Shown here piece by piece: positions 16,057 through 25,800 of a stretch of DNA of 52,552 nt. This DNA is from JBMNQI01 sp050944055 (GTDB taxonomy: Bacteria; Bacillota; Clostridia; Oscillospirales; Oscillospiraceae): NCBI GenBank assembly GCA_050944055.1, contig JBMNQI010000008.1, forward strand, positions 1-52,552. Direction: 5' to 3'. The stretch's first letter is position 1. Each line of letters opens with the position of its first letter. Both the position numbers and the translations under genes were made by a program. The notes under the pieces are model-generated. The model saw nothing but the letters and a program-made list of their open reading frames with translations. It was not told the origin of the DNA and made no database searches.

Positions 16057-17916
16057 ATGTATTTCAACGCGGGAAAATACGATATTGCTGTCATCGGCGC
16101 AGGCCACGCGGGCATAGAGGCGGCAGCAGCCGCGGCCCGGATGGGTCTGCGCACGGTGTGTTTTGCGATAAATCTCGATTCCGCAGGCAATATGCCCTGC
16201 AACCCGGCGATAGGCGGAACGGGGAAGGGGCATCTTGTCCGCGAGCTGGACGCGCTCGGCGGCATAATGGGCAAAATGGCGGATAAAACATGCATACAGT
16301 ACAGGATGCTCAATCTGGGCAAGGGCCCGGCCGTACACTCTCTGCGCGCGCAGGCCGACAGGCGCGAATACCAGAAGCAGATGAAGCACTTACTGGAGCT
16401 TACGCCCAATCTGGATATCAGGCAGGCCGAGGTCACGGAAATACTTGTAGACTCCGGGAACTCCGTCTGCGCTGTGCGGACCGTCACGGGCGCGACCTTC
16501 GCTGTTCGCGCAGCCATTATATGCACGGGCACGTTTCTCGGAGGGCGCACAATAATAGGCGAGGTGACGCGGCAGGGCGGCCCCGACGGGATGTTCGGGT
16601 CGTACAGCCTGACGGAGAACCTCCGAAAGCTCGGGCTTTCGCTTCGCCGTTTCAAAACCGGGACACCGCCCCGTATAAACGGGCGCACAGTGGATTTGTC
16701 AAAGCTGGAGGTGCAGCCGGGCGACCCGGACCCGGAGCCGTTTTCGTTCTCAACGGTAAACCCGCCTAATAACCGCGCCGTCTGCTATCTTGTCTATACA
16801 AACGAAGAGACACACCGCATTATACGTGACAACATAGGCCGCAGCCCGCTGTATTCGGGCGTTATCGAGGGTATCGGCCCGCGCTACTGCCCCTCCATCG
16901 AGGACAAGGTCATGCGCTTTGCCGACAAAAAGCGGCACCAGCTCTTCCTTGAGCCGATGGGCCTGGATACGGAGGAGATGTATTTATCCGGCTTTTCATC
17001 AAGCATGCCGGAGGAGATTCAGCTTAAGATGCTGCGCACGCTGCCCGGCTTTGAAAACGCGAGGATAACACGGGCGGCCTACGCTATAGAGTACGACTGC
17101 GTGGACCCTCTGGAGCTAAAGCCCACTCTCGAGACTAAAAAGGTTCCGGGGCTTTACGGGGCGGGGCAGTTCAACGGCTCCTCCGGTTACGAGGAGGCCG
17201 CGGTGCAGGGCTTTGTCGCCGGCGTGAACGCGGCTCTCAAGCTTCTGGGGCGGCCGCCCCTCATCCTCACGCGCGACACGGGATATATAGGGACGCTAAT
17301 AGACGACCTTGTCACAAAGGGCACGAGCGAGCCTTACAGGATGATGACCTCGCGCTCCGAGTTCAGGCTGCTGCACCGCCAGGACAACGCGGACGAGCGT
17401 CTGGGCGCGATTGGCCATTCGCTCGGGCTGGTCTCGGACGAGGATTACGCGAGGATACTCGATAAATACTCGAAGGTCGAAAATGAGATTAAAAGGCTCG
17501 GCCGCGTTATCGTCCCGCCGTCTAAGCAGCTCGGCGAGTTCCTCCTCTCGCGCGGCACACAGCCGACAGAAAGCGGCCAGAGCCTCGTCGAGCTTCTTCG
17601 CAGGCCGCAGCTCGACTATGCTTCGCTTGCCCCGTTCGACAGTAAGCGCCCCGAGCTGCCGCGCGAAGTGTGGAAGCAGGTTGAAATCCGGGTAAAATAT
17701 GACGGGTATATAAAAAGGAGCCTCAGGCAGCTGGAGCAGCTCCGGAAGATGGAGTCCCGCCCGCTTCCGGAGGATATAGATTACGAAAAAATACCCGGCC
17801 TGAGTACGGAGGCGCGCCAGAAGCTTATGAAGGTCCGCCCAAGCACGCTCGGGCAGGCTTCGCGCATCTCCGGGGTCAGCCCGGCGGACATAACGGCGCT
17901 GATTGTATCCATTTAA
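16057..17916 (+). CDS. mnmG: tRNA uridine-5-carboxymethylaminomethyl modification enzyme MnmG (GidA)
   Basis: 619 residues. This is the FAD-dependent partner of MnmE that installs (carboxymethyl)aminomethyl at wobble U34. The dinucleotide-binding motif VIGAGHAGIEAA is near residue 12, with the GidA signatures PCNPAIGGTGKGHLV, GRTPPRIN-like TGTPPRING, and GQFNGSSGYEEAA. The C-terminal helical domain for MnmE and tRNA contact is complete (IPGLSTEARQKL). The start ATG at 16057 directly follows marR and has no strong ribosome site of its own, suggesting coupling. In many Firmicutes it sits beside mnmE, rsmG and noc; here it is 12 kb from noc. Confidence 0.97.
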   Translation: MYFNAGKYDIAVIGAGHAGIEAAAAAARMGLRTVCFAINLDSAGNMPCNPAIGGTGKGHLVRELDALGGIMGKMADKTCIQYRMLNLGKGPAVHSLRAQADRREYQKQMKHLLELTPNLDIRQAEVTEILVDSGNSVCAVRTVTGATFAVRAAIICTGTFLGGRTIIGEVTRQGGPDGMFGSYSLTENLRKLGLSLRRFKTGTPPRINGRTVDLSKLEVQPGDPDPEPFSFSTVNPPNNRAVCYLVYTNEETHRIIRDNIGRSPLYSGVIEGIGPRYCPSIEDKVMRFADKKRHQLFLEPMGLDTEEMYLSGFSSSMPEEIQLKMLRTLPGFENARITRAAYAIEYDCVDPLELKPTLETKKVPGLYGAGQFNGSSGYEEAAVQGFVAGVNAALKLLGRPPLILTRDTGYIGTLIDDLVTKGTSEPYRMMTSRSEFRLLHRQDNADERLGAIGHSLGLVSDEDYARILDKYSKVENEIKRLGRVIVPPSKQLGEFLLSRGTQPTESGQSLVELLRRPQLDYASLAPFDSKRPELPREVWKQVEIRVKYDGYIKRSLRQLEQLRKMESRPLPEDIDYEKIPGLSTEARQKLMKVRPSTLGQASRISGVSPADITALIVSI

Positions 17917-18045
17917 TCCTCAGCCGGCAAGCGGGGCGTTTGCCCGCATGGTCGCCTTATAATGCGGAGCAGGAAGCTCTGTCTGTATGACGGGCGCAGG
18001 TTAGTTGAAACTTCCGGCGCTTCGTCTTCTTTGGAGGTAGATTTC

Positions 18046-19056
18046 ATGTCCAGTATTGTCGTCGGCCTCTCCGGCGGCGTAGATTCCGCCGTGGCGGCCT
18101 ATAAGCTTATACAGGACGGCCACCGCGTCACGGGCGTTTTCCTCAAAAGCGAAGGTTCTGACCCGTCGGACGCGGAGAATGTCGCCCGCTTCCTCGGCTG
18201 CGATTTCATAGTCAAGGACATATCGGCCACGCTTGAGCGCGAGGTGATAGAGCCGTTTATTCGCGCCTACCGGGAGGGAAGGACGCCGAACCCCTGCGTT
18301 ACCTGCAACCCGAACGTAAAATTCCCGTTTTTGTTCGCGGCCGCGGACAGTATAGGGGCGCAGTACGCGGCGACGGGGCACTATGCCCGCACGGACCATC
18401 TGAACGGGAGGTACCGCCTTCTCCGCGGCCGCCCCGAAAACGACCAGAGCTACATGCTCGCGGGGCTGCGCCAGGATCAGCTCGCCCGGATAGTCTTCCC
18501 GCTCGGCACGATGGTCAAGGCGCAGGTGCGCGCTCTCGCGCGGGAAATCGGGCTGCCGGTTGCCGATAAGCCGGACAGCATGGAGATCTGCTTCGTAACA
18601 AACGGCGATTTCGCCGAGTTTATTGAGTCGCGCGGCGAGGCCCTGCCCCCGGGCGACATTGTCGACACCGAGGGGAACGTCCTCGGGCGGCACAAGGGCC
18701 TGCACCGCTATACTCTCGGCCAGCGCAGGGGGCTCGGCGTCGCCGGGGGCAGGCGGCTTTTTGTCAGGAAGCTTGACATGGAGACAAACAGGCTCGTGCT
18801 CTCCGAAGGAGATGAGCTTTATGCCGACCGCCTGTTCCTCAGCGGTATAAACTGGATCTCGGTCGCGGGCCTTAGCGCTCCGGCGAGGGTTTCGGTGCGC
18901 GTGCGCCACTCGCGCACCGAGGCTGCGGCGACGGCCCTGCCCCAGGATGACGGACTTGAGCTGGTCTTTGAAATGCCGGTCAGGGCTCCGACTCCCGGGC
19001 AGACCGCGGCCATATATTCCGGCGACGCTATGCTCGCCTCCGCGGTTATAGAATAA
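18046..19056 (+). CDS. mnmA: tRNA-specific 2-thiouridylase MnmA
   Basis: An ATP-pyrophosphatase that makes s2U34 in tRNA-Lys, -Glu and -Gln. The PP-loop is GLSGGVDSAVAA, the first catalytic Cys is in PNPCVTCN, the ATGHYAR motif is present, and the second Cys is in SMEICFV. The barrel domains follow (HKGLHRYTLGQRRGLGV). The ATG at 18046 follows TTGGAGG, giving 336 residues, somewhat short because the segment after GVFLKSEG is compact. It follows mnmG, so both modifications of U34 are encoded in one stretch. Confidence 0.94.
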   Translation: MSSIVVGLSGGVDSAVAAYKLIQDGHRVTGVFLKSEGSDPSDAENVARFLGCDFIVKDISATLEREVIEPFIRAYREGRTPNPCVTCNPNVKFPFLFAAADSIGAQYAATGHYARTDHLNGRYRLLRGRPENDQSYMLAGLRQDQLARIVFPLGTMVKAQVRALAREIGLPVADKPDSMEICFVTNGDFAEFIESRGEALPPGDIVDTEGNVLGRHKGLHRYTLGQRRGLGVAGGRRLFVRKLDMETNRLVLSEGDELYADRLFLSGINWISVAGLSAPARVSVRVRHSRTEAAATALPQDDGLELVFEMPVRAPTPGQTAAIYSGDAMLASAVIE

Positions 19057-19057
19057 A

Positions 19058-19111
19058 GAGCTGCTCCGAAGCGCCGGGCTTTGTTTCCCGCGCTGAAGCA
19101 GCTCTTTTTTT
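19058..19111 (+). terminator. Rho-independent terminator of mnmA
   Basis: GAGCTGCT and AGCAGCTC arms enclose a second inner structure (GCGCCGGG/CCCGCGC) and are followed by seven T. It starts right after the mnmA stop. Confidence 0.9.
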
Positions 19112-19184
19112 GCCGGGCAGTACAGAGGGGCGGGCAGGATAAGCGGTTTAAGGCCCCGCGCCCGCCAGCGGGCGCCGGAGCCCG

Positions 19185-20168
19185 CTAAATATAGCCGTCC
19201 ATTCCCCGGACGGAGATTTCGCCGCTCCGGAGAGTTTCCCGTTTCCCGTCCTCGTAGCTTACGACAAGCCCGAAATCGTCGTCAATTTCTTCGGCGTAAG
19301 CAGTTTTCTGACTGCCGCCGAGGAAAACGCGCACATGCCTGCCGGGCACGACGCAGTCCCGCCTGTACGTATCGAGATATTCGCTCTTTTTGTGCGGGAA
19401 TTCCGCGTACATCCTGTCCAGCCTGTTAATTATCTCGGCGGCGAGGCGGCCGCGGTCCAATCTCCTGCCCGTCTCGGCGGCGATGGAGGTGGCCGTCCGG
19501 CGGATTTCCGGCGCGAAGTCCTCCGGAGCCTGATTTACGTTTATGCCGATGCCGGTCACAAGGTATTGAATACGGTTGCTCTCGCCCTCCAGAGCCATCT
19601 CAGTCAGTATCCCGCAGACCTTCCTGCCGCCGAGCAAAAGGTCGTTTACCCATTTGATGCCGGGGCGGACGGCGCAAAGCTTTTCTATACAGTCGCAGAC
19701 AGCAACGGCCGCCCACGCCGTAAAACCGGAGGCCTGCGCCGGCTCGCAGTCCGGGCGAAAAAGCATTGAGAGATATATGCCCTTGTCTTTTGGCGAGTGG
19801 AAGGAGCGCCCCATGCGCCCGCGCCCCCCGGTCTGCTCGTTTGAAACGGCGACTGTGCCCCCGGGCGCTCCTTTTTGCGCCTCCTGCTTTAAAAACGTAT
19901 TCGTTGAGTCTACGGAGTCCAGAACAAAGACGTTTCCCCGCCCTTCGGGCAGAAACGGGAGGATTTCGCCCGCGCTCAGCCTGTCCAGCGAGCTGATAAG
20001 CATATATCCGCGGTTCGTGGCGGACTTGATCTCGTATCCGTCCCTGCGCAGCGCTTCTACGGCCATATGGACTGCCGCGCGGCTCAGGCCGAGGCCGCGG
20101 CTCATCTCCTCGCCGGAAACATAATTCCCGGCGCTTTTGAGCATGATGAGAACCTTATCCTTTGTCAT
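19185..20168 (-). CDS. birA: Biotin-protein ligase and biotin-operon repressor BirA
   Basis: 327 residues, bifunctional. The N-terminal helix-turn-helix (about residues 1-65, GEEMSRGLGLSRAAVHMAVEAL) binds DNA, and the class II ligase core attaches biotin to carboxylases. The core shows GRGRMGRSFHSP (the biotinoyl-AMP loop), KWVNDLLL and GIGINV. The ATG at 20168 is chosen from protein similarity; its own promoter lies close upstream, leaving a very short leader. It is divergent from bioY across two operator-like sequences, so it probably represses bioY and may regulate itself. Confidence 0.93.
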   Translation of the reverse strand: MTKDKVLIMLKSAGNYVSGEEMSRGLGLSRAAVHMAVEALRRDGYEIKSATNRGYMLISSLDRLSAGEILPFLPEGRGNVFVLDSVDSTNTFLKQEAQKGAPGGTVAVSNEQTGGRGRMGRSFHSPKDKGIYLSMLFRPDCEPAQASGFTAWAAVAVCDCIEKLCAVRPGIKWVNDLLLGGRKVCGILTEMALEGESNRIQYLVTGIGINVNQAPEDFAPEIRRTATSIAAETGRRLDRGRLAAEIINRLDRMYAEFPHKKSEYLDTYRRDCVVPGRHVRVFLGGSQKTAYAEEIDDDFGLVVSYEDGKRETLRSGEISVRGMDGYI

Positions 20169-20184
20169 AAGCGTCACCCGCCAT

Positions 20185-20213
20185 ATTATATTACCCGCAG
20201 CCTCTATTGTAAA
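20185..20213 (-). promoter_or_regulatory. Promoter of birA
   Basis: On the minus strand: TTTACA (20213-20208), a 17-bp spacer, consensus TATAAT (20190-20185). The -35 box lies within the left half-site of BirA operator 1. Confidence 0.72.
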
Positions 20214-20237
20214 TATTATCGTGAGGGCGCTTGACAA
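20207..20237. promoter_or_regulatory. BirA operator 1 (imperfect)
   Basis: TTGTAAA, 17 bp, TTGACAA: the inverted half-sites differ from perfect symmetry at one base. The left half overlaps the birA -35 and the right half overlaps the bioY -35 TTGACA. Binding here could control both genes. Confidence 0.6.
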
Positions 20238-20259
20238 TAAGCCTACGAACTGCTATTCT
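20231..20259 (+). promoter_or_regulatory. Sigma-A promoter of bioY
   Basis: Consensus TTGACA, a 17-bp spacer, TATTCT. The predicted start near 20266 falls inside BirA operator 2. Confidence 0.8.
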
Positions 20260-20261
20260 TA

Positions 20262-20292
20262 TTGTAAATATTATTCTTGTATAGGTTTACAA
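20262..20292. promoter_or_regulatory. BirA operator 2 (perfect half-sites)
   Basis: TTGTAAA, 17 bp, TTTACAA: a perfect 7-bp inverted repeat of the Firmicute BirA-box type. It covers the bioY transcription start and ends 2 bp before the ATG. Confidence 0.85.
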
Positions 20293-20294
20293 TA

Positions 20295-20849
20295 ATGAAG
20301 ATAAGAGATATGGCGCTCTGCGCCCTGTTTGCCGCCGTAATAACCGTATGCTCCTGGATAACGATACCGGCGGCCGTGCCGTTTACCATGCAGACCTTCG
20401 CCGTCTTTCTGGCGGGAGGCCTGGGAGGCGGAAAGAGGGCGGCCGCCTCGGTGCTGGTTTACGTGCTGCTCGGCGCAGCTGGCCTTCCCGTATTCCACGG
20501 GTTTACGGGCGGTATCGGAATTCTTCTCGGGAGCACTGGCGGCTATATACTGGGCTTTATCGGCGCCGCTTTGACAATGTGGTTATTTGAGCGCCTCTTC
20601 GGAACGGGTTCTTTAGCGCTTGCATCCGGCATGGCGGCGGGGCTTGCAGTATGCTATATAATCGGCTCTTTATGGTTCGCCGCCGTTTACGTTAAAGCCT
20701 CGGGCTCTGTAGCTTTGGGGCAGATCGTTTCCTGGTGCGTCGCGCCTTTTGTCCTGCCCGACCTTATTAAGCTCGCTCTGGCGCTCCTTGCTGTGAAAAA
20801 GCTTAAAAAATATGTGCCCTCCCATATGGCTCCGGCTAAGCCGCAATAG
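20295..20849 (+). CDS. bioY: Biotin transporter BioY (ECF S component)
   Basis: 184 residues with about six hydrophobic helices. It has the BioY pattern: MKIRDMALCALFAAV at the N-terminus, VPFTMQTFAVFLAG, and FTGGIGILLGSTGGYILGF. BioY captures biotin in the membrane, usually with a shared ECF energising module that is not encoded here. The ATG at 20295 starts directly after the BirA operator. A TTG at 20277 lies inside the operator and is rejected. No biotin-synthesis genes are in the window, consistent with a salvage lifestyle. Confidence 0.93.
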   Translation: MKIRDMALCALFAAVITVCSWITIPAAVPFTMQTFAVFLAGGLGGGKRAAASVLVYVLLGAAGLPVFHGFTGGIGILLGSTGGYILGFIGAALTMWLFERLFGTGSLALASGMAAGLAVCYIIGSLWFAAVYVKASGSVALGQIVSWCVAPFVLPDLIKLALALLAVKKLKKYVPSHMAPAKPQ

Positions 20850-20881
20850 GCTCCGCCGGAGAGCTGTCCCGGAATAAGCCG

Positions 20882-20912
20882 ACCCCCGGCGAAGAGCGCC
20901 GGGGGTGTTTTT
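20882..20912. terminator. Terminator between bioY and ilvE
   Basis: ACCCCCGGCG AAGA GCGCCGGGGGT hairpin with GTTTTT on the plus strand. The bioY transcript ends here; the T run touches the ilvE stop codon, so the genes converge almost without a gap. Confidence 0.88.
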
Positions 20913-21976
20913 CATATTACTCTTACAGTCCAGCCGCGCATATCCTCCGCGCGGCCCCACTGTATATCTGTGAGCGTTTCGTAAAGCTTTCGCGCAACTT
21001 CACCTATTCCGCCGCCGCCAACCGCAAATCTTTTATCCTTATAGGCTATCTCGCCTATGGGGGAGATTACGGCCGCCGTGCCGCAGCCCCAGGCTTCCTC
21101 AAGCGCGCCGGCCTCGGCCGCACTGAGCAGCTCGTCGACGGATATGAGCCTTTCCTCAACGGGCAGATCCCAGTCCCGGAGGAGTTCAAGGCAGCTTTTG
21201 CGCGTGATGCCCGGCAGTATGCTGCCCTGGAGCATCGGCGTTACGACTCTGCCGTTTATTTTGAACATGACGTTCATTGAGCCGACTTCCTCAATATACC
21301 TGTGCTCTATTCCGTCCAGCCAGAGAACCTGCGAATAGCCGGCCTCGGCCGCCCTTTCGCCCGCCCTTATGGAGGCCGCGTAGTTTCCGCCGCATTTTAC
21401 CGTGCCCGTGCCTCCCTTGACGGCCCGGACATCCTCGGGCTCTATCATGATCTTCACCGGGTCAAGCCCCTCGGGGTAGTATGAGCCGACGGGGCAGAGT
21501 ATGATGCAGAATACATAGGTGCTCGACGCGTGAACGCCTACATGGTTGTCGGCGGCGAAGATGAACGGGCGGATATAGAGTGAGGTGTCCTTCTCCGAGG
21601 GCACCCAGTCAGCCTCTATGCTGACGAGCTTTTTTAAAGCCTCTACCGCGAAGCTTACGTCTATCTGCGGGATGCACATGCGGCTGCACGAGGAATTCAT
21701 GCGCTTGAAATTCTCGTACGGCCTGAAAAGCTGTATTCCCCCGTCCGGCCTGCGGTATGCCTTCATGCCCTCGAATATCTCCTGGGCGTAGTGAAGCACC
21801 ATGCAGGCGGGCTCGATGGAAAACGGCGCGTAGGGCACGATTCTGGGATCATGCCACTGGCCGCCGGAGTAGTCCATGACAAACATATGGTCCGTAAAAT
21901 AAGTCCCGAAGGGCAGATCTTTCATTTCGGGCTTCGGCTTGCGGGTTTTTGACAATTCGATTTTGATGCTCTGCAT
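20912..21976 (-). CDS. ilvE: Branched-chain amino acid aminotransferase
   Basis: 354 residues, fold-IV PLP aminotransferase that transaminates Leu, Ile and Val with 2-oxoglutarate. It belongs to the longer BCAT subgroup (EIFEGMKAYRRPDG, RPFIFAAD). The PLP lysine is in GTVKCGGNYAAS. GITRKS and GCGTAAVISPIGEI mark the C-terminal half. The start ATG at 21976 has GGGAG 10 nt upstream; a GTG three codons earlier (21985) is too close to that site. It is monocistronic and faces away from the apt-like gene. Confidence 0.95.
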   Translation of the reverse strand: MQSIKIELSKTRKPKPEMKDLPFGTYFTDHMFVMDYSGGQWHDPRIVPYAPFSIEPACMVLHYAQEIFEGMKAYRRPDGGIQLFRPYENFKRMNSSCSRMCIPQIDVSFAVEALKKLVSIEADWVPSEKDTSLYIRPFIFAADNHVGVHASSTYVFCIILCPVGSYYPEGLDPVKIMIEPEDVRAVKGGTGTVKCGGNYAASIRAGERAAEAGYSQVLWLDGIEHRYIEEVGSMNVMFKINGRVVTPMLQGSILPGITRKSCLELLRDWDLPVEERLISVDELLSAAEAGALEEAWGCGTAAVISPIGEIAYKDKRFAVGGGGIGEVARKLYETLTDIQWGRAEDMRGWTVRVI

Positions 21977-22058
21977 AGTATTCACTCCCGGCTGAAAAAT
22001 TAATATAATTAGGCTTCATTATATATCCGCGCGCCGCGATATGCAAGGATTTTGCGCA

Positions 22059-22087
22059 TTGACTTTAACTGAGAACGCATATATAAT
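22059..22087 (+). promoter_or_regulatory. Sigma-A promoter of the apt-like gene
   Basis: TTGACT, a 17-bp spacer, consensus TATAAT. The leader is only about 15 nt, so no purine riboswitch fits. Confidence 0.82.
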
Positions 22088-22108
22088 ACGTTCCCGGAGG
22101 CGATCAGT

Positions 22109-22666
22109 TTGTACACTTATCCTATAACCGTCGCGGGGCTTAAGAGGGACCTGCCCATCTGCCGCGTCACAGACGACCTCTATATCGCCGGTTTCGTGAT
22201 CTTCGGCGACGTGGAGCTTACTGAGGCGACGGCTCGCGAGCTCAACGCGCGCGTTCCGGACTACGACCTGGCCATAACGGCGGAGGCAAAGGGCATACCG
22301 CTCATACATGAGATGACGCGCCAGAGCGGGCGCAACAAGTATATTGTCGCGCGCAAGGCGGCAAAGCTGTATATGAACAAGGTCGTGGAGCTTAAGGTCA
22401 AGTCCATTACAACGCAGGCCGAGCAGTCCCTGTTTCTCGACGAAGATGATTTTAAGCTGATGAAGGGCCGCAGGATACTGGTTGTGGACGACGTTGTTTC
22501 CACGGGCGGCTCCCTGCGGGCGCTTGAGAAGCTTGTGAACATGGCGGGCGGCATTGTAGTCGGCCGCGCGACCATACTGGCGGAGGGAGAGGCCGCAAAA
22601 AGAGACGATCTTATTTATCTCGAGCCCCTGCCGGTTTTCAATCCCGACGGGACAGTTAAGGAATAA
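22109..22666 (+). CDS. Adenine-phosphoribosyltransferase-like protein
   Basis: 185 residues, type I phosphoribosyltransferase fold. The PRPP-binding motif is VVDDVVSTGGS (about residues 125-135), with the Apt-like ITAEAKGIPL and KYIVARKAAKLYM segments. It probably salvages a purine base with PRPP. Assignment to adenine rather than xanthine or guanine is from overall pattern only. The start is TTG at 22109 with CCGGAGG upstream. A strong promoter and a terminator at 22787 make it a single-gene unit. Confidence 0.82.
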   Translation: MYTYPITVAGLKRDLPICRVTDDLYIAGFVIFGDVELTEATARELNARVPDYDLAITAEAKGIPLIHEMTRQSGRNKYIVARKAAKLYMNKVVELKVKSITTQAEQSLFLDEDDFKLMKGRRILVVDDVVSTGGSLRALEKLVNMAGGIVVGRATILAEGEAAKRDDLIYLEPLPVFNPDGTVKE

Positions 22667-22786
22667 ACGCGTTTTTTATGCAATAACGGGCTGTGACAGC
22701 CTGTAAAACTAATATGGCGGCGGCCGGTATTGGTTGCGGCTTTGTCCTGTGATACTCAATTATAACGGCGGCCATGAATAAGCCAT

Positions 22787-22821
22787 GCCGCGCAGCGTTT
22801 CGTCGCTGCGCGGCCTTTTTT
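22787..22821. terminator. Bidirectional terminator between the apt-like gene and nifJ
   Basis: GCCGCGCAGCG and CGCTGCGCGGC form an 11-bp stem with a 6-nt loop, followed by CTTTTTT on the plus strand. On the minus strand it lies 14 bp beyond the nifJ stop. Confidence 0.92.
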
Positions 22822-22834
22822 GCATTATGTAGGC

Positions 22835-25800
22835 TTACTTTCCTGCCTGCTGCGCGAGCTTCCTGTACTTCTCCGCGGCCTCCGAAACAGCTGCCTCAAA
22901 GAGCTTTTCGGCGCGCTCCGGGAAGGCCATGCCGAGGGAATTGTAGCGGACTTCACCCATCAAAAACTCGCGGTAGTCGCCTGTCGGCGCCTTGGAGTCG
23001 AGCTGGAAGGGGTTCTTGCCCTGCGCCTCAAGGCGCGGGTCGTAGCGGAACATATGCCAGTAACCCGCCTGGACGGCGCGCTTTGTCTCGAGCATGGCGT
23101 TGTTCATGCCAATCTTTATGCCGTGGTTGATGCACGGGGCGTAGCCGATAATCAGGGACGGCCCATCGTAGCTCTCGGCCTCTATTAAGGCCTTGAGGGT
23201 CTGCTGGTAGTCGGCGCCGAGCGCCACCTGCGCCACATAGACATAGCCGTAGCTCATCGCCATGGCGGCGAGGTCCTTCTTTTTTGTGGCCTTGCCGGCG
23301 GCGGCGAACTGAGCTACCTGGCCCGTCTGGCTTGCCTTTGAGGCCTGGCCGCCGGTATTTGAATAGACCTCGGTGTCAAAGACGAAGATATTGACGTTTT
23401 CGCGGCTGGCGAGCACGTGGTCAAGCCCGCCGTAGCCTATATCGTAGGCCCAGCCGTCGCCGCCGAAGATCCACTGCGAGGGCTTTATGAACAGGTCGCG
23501 CCCGTCGTAAAACTCTTTCATGAGCTTCTTCGCCCCGTCGTTATTCTCCCGCCCGATTGCCGCGGCGAGAACGGATTTAAGCTCTTCGTATATCGCTTCG
23601 CAGGCGTCGGCGTCGTTAAACGCCTCGAGCCATTTTGCCGTGGCCCCGCGCACGCTTTCGGGAATTTCCTTATCCGCAGCAATCTTCTCGCCGAGCGCGC
23701 GGAGGCTTTCGCGGCGGTGCGTATTGGCTATGTGCATGCCGTAGCCGTATTCGGCGTTATCCTCGAAGAGCGAGCTTGCCCAGGCGACGCCGCGCCCGTC
23801 CTTATCAACTGTGTAGGGCGTGCTCGGGGCGCTGCCGCCCCAGATTGAGGTGCAGCCGGTGGCGTTCGCGATTATCATACGGCGCCCGAAGAGCTGTGTT
23901 ATAAGCTTGGCGTACGGCGACTCGCCGCAGCCCGCGCAGGCGCCCGAGAACTCAAGATAGGGCTTTTTAAACTGGCTTCCCTTGACTGTGGACGCAGCAA
24001 AGCCGGTATCCTTCTCGGATATGCTCTTAACGCCCCAGTTAAAGACCTTCTGCTGCTCCATCGCGTCTGCAAGCGGTATCATCTTAAGAGCCTTGTTCTT
24101 AGCGGGGCAGACCTGGGCGCAGGAGCCGCAGCCCGTGCAGTCGAGGGGGCTTATAAGCAGCGAGAACTTCAAATCGGCCTGCTTGCCGTTGAGCTTAACA
24201 AGCTTCATGTTTTCCGGCGCCTTTCTCTCCTCAGCGGCGTCGACGGCGACGGGCCGGATGACGGCGTGCGGGCAGACTAAGCTGCACTGGTTGCACTGGA
24301 TGCAGTTTTCCGGTATCCAGTCGGGCACGTCGATAGCTATGCCGCGCTTTTCAAATGCGGCGGTTCCCTGAGGCAGCGTTCCGTCGGAGTAGGAAACAAA
24401 TTTGGAAACGGGCAGCTTATCGCCCTTCTGAAGGCCGCAGGGCACAAGAATCTCGTTGACAAATTCGGCAAGCCCGGGTTCGACGCCTTCGGTGTCAGGG
24501 ACGCCCGGCGCGGCGTTTACCTCATCCGTCAGGGCCGCGATATTAACCTCGTGCAGAGCGTTGAGACCCGCGTCGATGGCGGCGAGGTTCTGGTCGACGA
24601 CGTCCTTGCCCTTGCGTCCGTACGTGCTCTGGACGGCTTCCTTCATATGCTTTACGGCCTCGTCTATGGGTATTATGTCGGCGAGCTTGAAGAAGGCGGC
24701 CTGCAGTATCATGTTCGTGCGGCTGCCGAGGCCGAGGTCCTTGGCTATCTGGACGGCGTTGCAGGTGTAGAACCTGATATTGTTCTTTTTGATGTATTCC
24801 TTTGCGGCGGCGGGGAGGTGGGCCGAGAGCTCATTGTCGTCCCATTCGCAGTTTAGAAGGAAGACTCCGCCCGGCTTTACGTCCTGGACTATATCGAAGC
24901 TCTCGATATAGCTCGGCTTGTGGCAGGCTACGAAGTCTGCCGCGGTTATGTAATAGGAGGATTTTATCGGTTTGTCTCCGAAGCGTATGTGGGAGATCGT
25001 AACCCCGCCCGATTTTTTGGAATCGTACTGGAAGTAGGCCTGCACCTTCTTGTCGGTGTAGTCGCCTATTATCTTTATGCTGTTCTTGTTCGCGCCGACT
25101 GTGCCGTCGGAGCCGATGCCCCAGAATTTGCACGAGACGGTGCCCTTCGCCGTCACGTCGGGGTTTTCGGTTATGGGCAGACTGAGCTTCGTCACGTCGT
25201 CCTCTATGCCGACTGTGAAGCCGTGCAGGGGCTTATCCTTTTTGAGGTTTTCAAACGTTGCGACAAAGCAGCCCGGGCCGGTGTCCTTCGAGCTTAAGCC
25301 GTAGCGGCCGCCGACGACCGTTACATCGTCGAATTCTGTTTTCCGGAGGGCGGCGACAACGTCGAGGTACATCGGCTCGCCGAGCGCGCCGGGCTCCTTC
25401 GTACGGTCCATAACGGCTATCTTCTTAACCGAGGCGGGGAGCTCTTTCAGAAGCCTGTCGGCCGCGAACGGGCGGTATAGGCGGACCTTGAGCACGCCCG
25501 TCTTTTCGCCGCGTTCGTTGAGATAGTCCACGACCTCCTCGCAGGTGTCGGCCGCCGAGCCCATGATTATGATAACGCGGTCCGCGTCGGGTGCGCCGTA
25601 GTAGTTGAAAAGGCGGTAGTCCGTGCCTATGCGCCTGTTGACCTCGGCCATACAGTCTTCGACGATTTCGGGAATGGCGTCATAGAAGCTGTTTGAGGCC
25701 TCCCTGAACTGGAAGAAGACGTCCGGGTTCTGGTTGCTGCCGCGCAGCGTCGGGTGCGTGGGGTTGAGCGCGCGGGCGCGGAAAGCTGCTACAGCGTCCC

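Noticed and set aside
17917..18045. Separate promoter for mnmA at the TATAAT near 17960
   Set aside because: No acceptable -35 box at 16-18 bp; read-through from mnmG is simpler.
22088..22108. Purine riboswitch before the phosphoribosyltransferase
   Set aside because: The TATAAT box leaves a leader of only about 15 nt.
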